Below, piece after piece: positions 59,546 through 64,000 of a DNA stretch of 64,000 nucleotides. The notes beneath the pieces are model-generated. The model saw nothing but the letters and a program-made list of their open reading frames with translations. It was not told the DNA's origin and did not search any database. Position 1 is the first letter of the stretch; each line of letters opens with the position of its first letter. Both the position numbers and the translations under genes were made by a program. Source of the DNA: Hofstenia miamia (Eukaryota; Xenacoelomorpha; Acoela); the NCBI GenBank assembly GCA_004352715.1, contig SCFE01000074.1, positions 135,563 through 199,562 of the forward strand, written 5' to 3'.

Positions 59546-59609
<64 letters not shown>
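59160..59609 (+). mobile_element. LINE 3' end with (ATT)n tail
   Basis: A C-terminal LINE-type frame ends at TGA about 59497. It includes LKKHRTLHSVFNRVCASANF and SSPTTFKKSLMSFLFDVP, resembling the FNR...LWN-LP...SS-TFK-L segment that ends many CR1/I-type RT proteins, with the W-N-LP part degraded. A short 3' UTR with CCGCCCTAACCGGCTTAATA then AAGTC leads directly into about 60 bp of ATT repeats, a tail style typical of several LINE clades. The 5' part is missing. G+C content is clearly higher than background, and it is a different family from the element at 54433. Confidence 0.65.
59548..59609. repeat. (ATT)n microsatellite, LINE tail
   Basis: About 20 perfect ATT units directly after the LINE 3' UTR. 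Confidence 0.95.
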
Positions 59610-60299
59610 GCTATCGTTTAAGTAAAATTTCATAATTTATTTGAATTTAAGAATTTTAACTGTCACCTAAATGGGCAACACTCTTTTTAGTAAAAATAAT
59701 CTGTTATTTATTGCTGCGAGATTGTTCAATTATCAATTTTCCAATTTAATTTTGGATATGAGAGCATTTCAAAACACGCAAATTCTCAAAACAATATGTA
59801 CAAATTTACAAAAAATAATGAAAGAACCTCTGTTTCCAAATTAACTATAATTATCTCTGTAGATTACTTTCAAATTTATCCTAAGAATATATTTTGCACG
59901 AACTGCAAAGACTTAATTTAATCATTTCTTAGATTAATATTATGCATATCTGTGTGAATAAAAAACTCCAATAAGACTGTGGAGACTAATGTCCAAAAGT
60001 ATAAATCATTCATGTCTATTTTAATTGTTCGACCAAGTTGCGAAATGATAAAGAAGTAAGAGAAATCCTAAGGGAGTGTGCTCACAGTCGTCCAGGTAAA
60101 GCTTTAATTTCATCTCAAATTCTCATTATAGTAAAAAATGCAGAAATTATAGGAAGAACTTCTACCATGAATAATTTTCCGTGCCCAGCGAATGCCACTT
60201 AGCCGTCAGTTCTTAATTGACATGCTTGAAAACAAGGAATTCAGTTCTGATTTATAATTATTTCTTAAGTTAGGCCAAATATTATTAAATTATAGTTCC

Positions 60300-60554
60300 A
60301 TGCAATTGCATAAAGCTGACGATGGAAATATAAATCTGAGTTTTATTTTTGATAAACAATGTGTAAAATTTTTATTATTTATTGAATTACGTTTCAAAAA
60401 TAACACCTCCTATTTGTCCTTTATTTGGAAAACTTGGCATTTTCCTTTATTTCTCATAATTATTGTACTAGTGTATGTAAAAATTCTAAAAAACTGTAAC
60501 AAAAATAGAGGTACTCACATTGTGCATTTTTACACAAAGGAAGCACTACTGTGA
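60300..60554 (+). CDS. Candidate single-pass membrane protein ORF (84 residues)
   Basis: A genuine ATG opens MQLHKADDGNINLSFIFDKQ. A central part has NNTSYLSFIWKTW with an N-glycosylation sequon. The membrane-like PLFLIIIVLVYVKILK follows, with a basic tail (KNCNKNRGTHIVHFYTKE) before TGA. The order of outside, membrane and basic inside is sensible. There is no splice, promoter or homology support, and long hydrophobic frames are common in A+T-rich DNA. Confidence 0.25.
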   Translation: MQLHKADDGNINLSFIFDKQCVKFLLFIELRFKNNTSYLSFIWKTWHFPLFLIIIVLVYVKILKNCNKNRGTHIVHFYTKEALL

Positions 60555-63500
60555 CAACAGTGGCCTTAGCAAGTGAAGTAAATGAAAACTTTATTCATGT
60601 ACATGATTAAAATTGATCTTGATCAACTTAATAATTGAATCAACTGAAATAAAACTCAGTTTTGAGTTTAATTAAGGCATTATACATTTATGGAACCAAT
60701 AAAGTATCCAGCTATTATATCACATCAAGGACATCCAAATTTAATGAATTACTATTTAAAGGTCCTTAATCGATTTTCATTAACGTTTATTGATATGTGA
60801 TTCAACGGTGATTTATATTCAGCAATTTGTCTAATGAAACGTCGTAGGACCAAAGCAGATGTAATAAAAAATGGACATTCAAACTTTCAGACTGCTAATC
60901 AACCTTAACCATTCCTTTAAAAAATACTTACCAAGTTGAGAAAACTAGTTTGTAAACTGAATTTAAACACAAAAGCCATATCACAGGGAGTAATTTTGGA
61001 ATTAAAAATTTTTCAATGAAAAGTGCTAATAAAGATATTAAAAATAGCTTTGCTCAATTAGTTCACTATATTGCTTCCCTTGAACTGCTCGTTACTCCAT
61101 AAAAAATGCTATTTTGCATCCTTCTATAGATTAAGTAGATGACGTAATTTCTTATAAAGAACTATTTTTATTTCAATGGAGGTGTTTTAAGTGGTTACAA
61201 ACAAGATTGTTAAAATATAATGATGTGAAAAACTTTGCAAAGATATGTTTTTCTTAGATCAAATATTACAAAATAAGATTACATATTTTGTAACTACAAT
61301 TTGAAAGCGCTTATCAAAAATAACCCTGTTATGTTTATTATTTTTAACTATTTTTAAATTTCAAAGGTCTATTAACAGACTTGAAACATTCGAGCTAGGA
61401 TTATAAGTTCACTGGAATGAATCAAATTTACCAGAATTTTTAAAAAATTGTCAGCAAAAACTAATAATATCACATACTGTTTTATGAAAAAATAGCCCCT
61501 CACACCAGTATTTTTCTATATATGTACCAAATTAATGCTATTTTTGTAAATTTGAAAAACTCCCAAACTTGTAACAAAGCTAGCAACCTAAAAATGCTAA
61601 AGGAAATATGATGAAAAAAGTTTGAGATTTATTAAATAGATTAACCAAATTCACATCACCATGCTTATCACAAAATAATTTAAATATAAAAGTCCGGTAC
61701 TTCCAACCGACATTTCTAGATCCTATCAAATTTGATTTCAATTGTTCGACAAAAAGTGTGATAATTTGAGTATTAAATACGGACAAATGAATCGATAAAG
61801 TATACGTTTTTTATTTTATACTTAATTAACATAGCCTTAAACTGTCTACAAATTTTTTAAAGTTTTTTTGGCCTCTGAAAAAAAACTTAAACGCTTATTA
61901 TATTATTCACTACTAAAATATAATTATCCAAATCTGAAAGCAGCCCATGAAAGAAGAGTTTTCAAATCTTGCCCATTGACGTTTGCCTAAATTCTTCCGT
62001 AGGCTATCATTATCTGAACATTATAGGTGTGGAGAGGTTTTAAATATTTTTAGAACATCGGAGTTTTCATTTTTCAGGCACAGCAATTGACTATAGTATT
62101 ACATATATTCAACATGACAGGCGAGCACGTTAAACAATAGATGTGTCAATATTTGACGACTTCGGAATTTTATTATAGGCTTGGAACAATATGGGAAAAA
62201 CTGTTTGTCCGTTAAACAAGTACAACAGGCTATTTATGGTTAGATATCGAAAATCTAACAAAAACATGTAACATTGCGCAATAATTTATTTGATTTTGGC
62301 AAATTCATTTAGACTTGTATATTGGGAAATGTGTTTTCAAAAATATATTTATTTAAATATTGAAGACAGTAAAATATATTTCACGCTGTTTCTGTTTACT
62401 CGAAGAAAACTTGAAAATTAAATGACAGCGGAAGGCACTACAAACTGGTCAGATGCTTGCTTGCTCAACATTGATTTACATAATGTGACGTATATATTTA
62501 GAAAATTGGGATATTTTTAAATTTATGCATATGTATTATTTATATATGAATTTCCTTGACACGCTGCTTTCAGTTTATACGATGACTAAAAATATTTATG
62601 AGAACATATATTATATTTATAGTCATATAAAGGATTCAGCTGCCTTATTTTACATTTGCATGTAATTTGAAAACCGTCGTAAAATTTATCATGCGCAATT
62701 AGAGCACACAGTTTGAAATACAAAATGCATTGCTTCACCAATTACATCTATTGTCTCTTTTATTCAAACGGAATATTGTTTATATTAAACTTTATTACAC
62801 CCCAGCAGTTTGTATCAATTTTTAATTTTTTGTAATATAACATTTTATTGCATTTCGCATTGGCAATAAAGCAATTTTAAGTGTCATTAAAAAGATACGA
62901 AATTAAATCCAGTGTAAATGTCTTTATTAGCAGAGAATGAAACATTTGATTTAAAAAATTTCCCACAGTCAAACAAAATACAATATTGAATTTTGGTTTA
63001 ATGCAGTTGCGTTAACACACTATTATAAAATTGGATTACAATTATAAATCAATAATTTAAATAAAATATTGGTTAACAGCAATTTGCTGAAGTTTCAAGA
63101 AACATTGTTTAATAAATTTCTGAGCAATCGTGCCAGACTTAAGATGGCGTGAATTAAAATTAATTGTTCTGCCGTCGAGTAGGGGGAGGTGATATAACAG
63201 GAAAATAATGATTTTTAATATATTTCTGCTGAATGTTATGTGGATTAATTAATTCCATCAATGCAATCAAAATATAATCATTTGCTGCATTGTATAGTTT
63301 GATATAGAAAATTTAAAAGTCACGTCCAATAAATTCGTTTGCAGTCCACCCATAAATCTCTAATGCAAATTGTTGTTTTAACATACATTACACGAGTTCA
63401 TTCAATTTTGACTTCAAAAAGTTCACATTTTCAATTAATTCTTTATCATTTTTTAGTATAACTAATTGTACTTTTATAGATATTAGTTAACTTTGCAAAC

Positions 63501-63960
63501 ATGTATTTATATATATATATCCTTTTTTGTAGTTGTAAAGGGTGAAAATATCCAGACATTTTTTCCCCTTGCTAGAAAGAAGAGCTTACTAATAACCCTT
63601 ATAATTTTTTAATACTGAATGAAACTTAACAAAGGCAAAAATTCCTGGCTAAAATAGCCCAGATTCTATGCTGCACAAATTTTTAGATTTATGTGCAGAA
63701 AATTGACGTTATATGGATAACCCAAAGTTGTACAACAGTAAAGGGAACGCAAGTACATTAAATTTATTGGTATCTGTATACCAAGCTGTTACAGTTTTGT
63801 TCTAGAATTTCAACACGGCAATTGATTAGCTATTGCACTGTTTTGATGAGGACAAAGTGATTATTTTTTATTTAGATAATATCAATGCACGTAAAAACAA
63901 TGAAACAAAGCTACAGAATTTTTCCATTTTTTTTGTTTTAGATTTTCTCGTTCTTTACTA
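60555..63960. other. Long A+T-rich stretch with no supported gene
   Basis: Only scattered short frames; no repeat family recognised. Confidence 0.4.
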
Positions 63961-63965
63961 CAAAC

Positions 63966-63968
<3 letters not shown>

Positions 63969-63999
<31 letters not shown>
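63969..63999. repeat. (TA)n microsatellite at window end
   Basis: Perfect TA run to the last base but one. Confidence 0.9.

Positions 64000-64000
<1 letters not shown>

Overview
This window looks like a piece of an invertebrate animal nuclear genome in draft assembly. It is very A+T-rich (about 70% by eye) and has long TA microsatellites. Two runs of exactly 1000 N and one isolated N interrupt it. Coding segments are short and bounded by GT/AG splice signals. The transposable elements are typical of animals: a Penelope-like GIY-YIG fragment, two CR1/Jockey-type LINE remains, hAT and mariner MITEs, and several families of short elements flanked by TTAA as piggyBac elements are. I cannot name the species; cnidarian or tunicate-like genomes would both fit. 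No rRNA, convincing tRNA, CRISPR array or bacterial-type operon is visible.

The best gene evidence on the + strand is at 2424-3098. Four or five small exons with consistent phases spell an armadillo/HEAT-like helical repeat protein. Its introns are very short (42 and 85 nt, perhaps 30 nt), and the gene is lost before the first assembly gap. At 10272-10500 a CCAAT motif, a TATA box and a 40-codon, Ser-rich initial exon ending at a GT donor look like a gene start. An intronless 132-codon reading frame at 47902-48300 stands out from the background. On the - strand, exon-like segments at 38810-38924, 33988-34095, 29169-29270, 22188-22351 and 21838-21981 have fair splice signals and compatible phases, so they may belong to one long gene or to several. 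Weaker exon-like segments are listed with low confidence.

The rest is mainly repeats. TTAA-flanked elements occur at 1526-2053, 12428-12637, 17578-17967, 20422-20910, 26753-26950, 30795-31036, 32313-32425, 49732-50000, 50220-50727 and perhaps 56933-57084. A hAT MITE with an 8-bp target duplication sits at 1036-1367. A mariner-type MITE, a hAT remnant and a piggyBac-type MITE lie together at 29922-31036. A dead LINE reverse transcriptase occupies 54433-55628, and a second LINE 3' end with an (ATT)n tail occupies 59160-59609. A long inverted repeat lies at 46832-47183.

Most open frames of 60-100 codons here are about as many as chance would give in DNA this A+T-rich, so I report only those with extra support. 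The coding calls form no recognisable pathway. The clearest story is a repeat landscape dominated by small TTAA-inserting elements around sparse, small exons.
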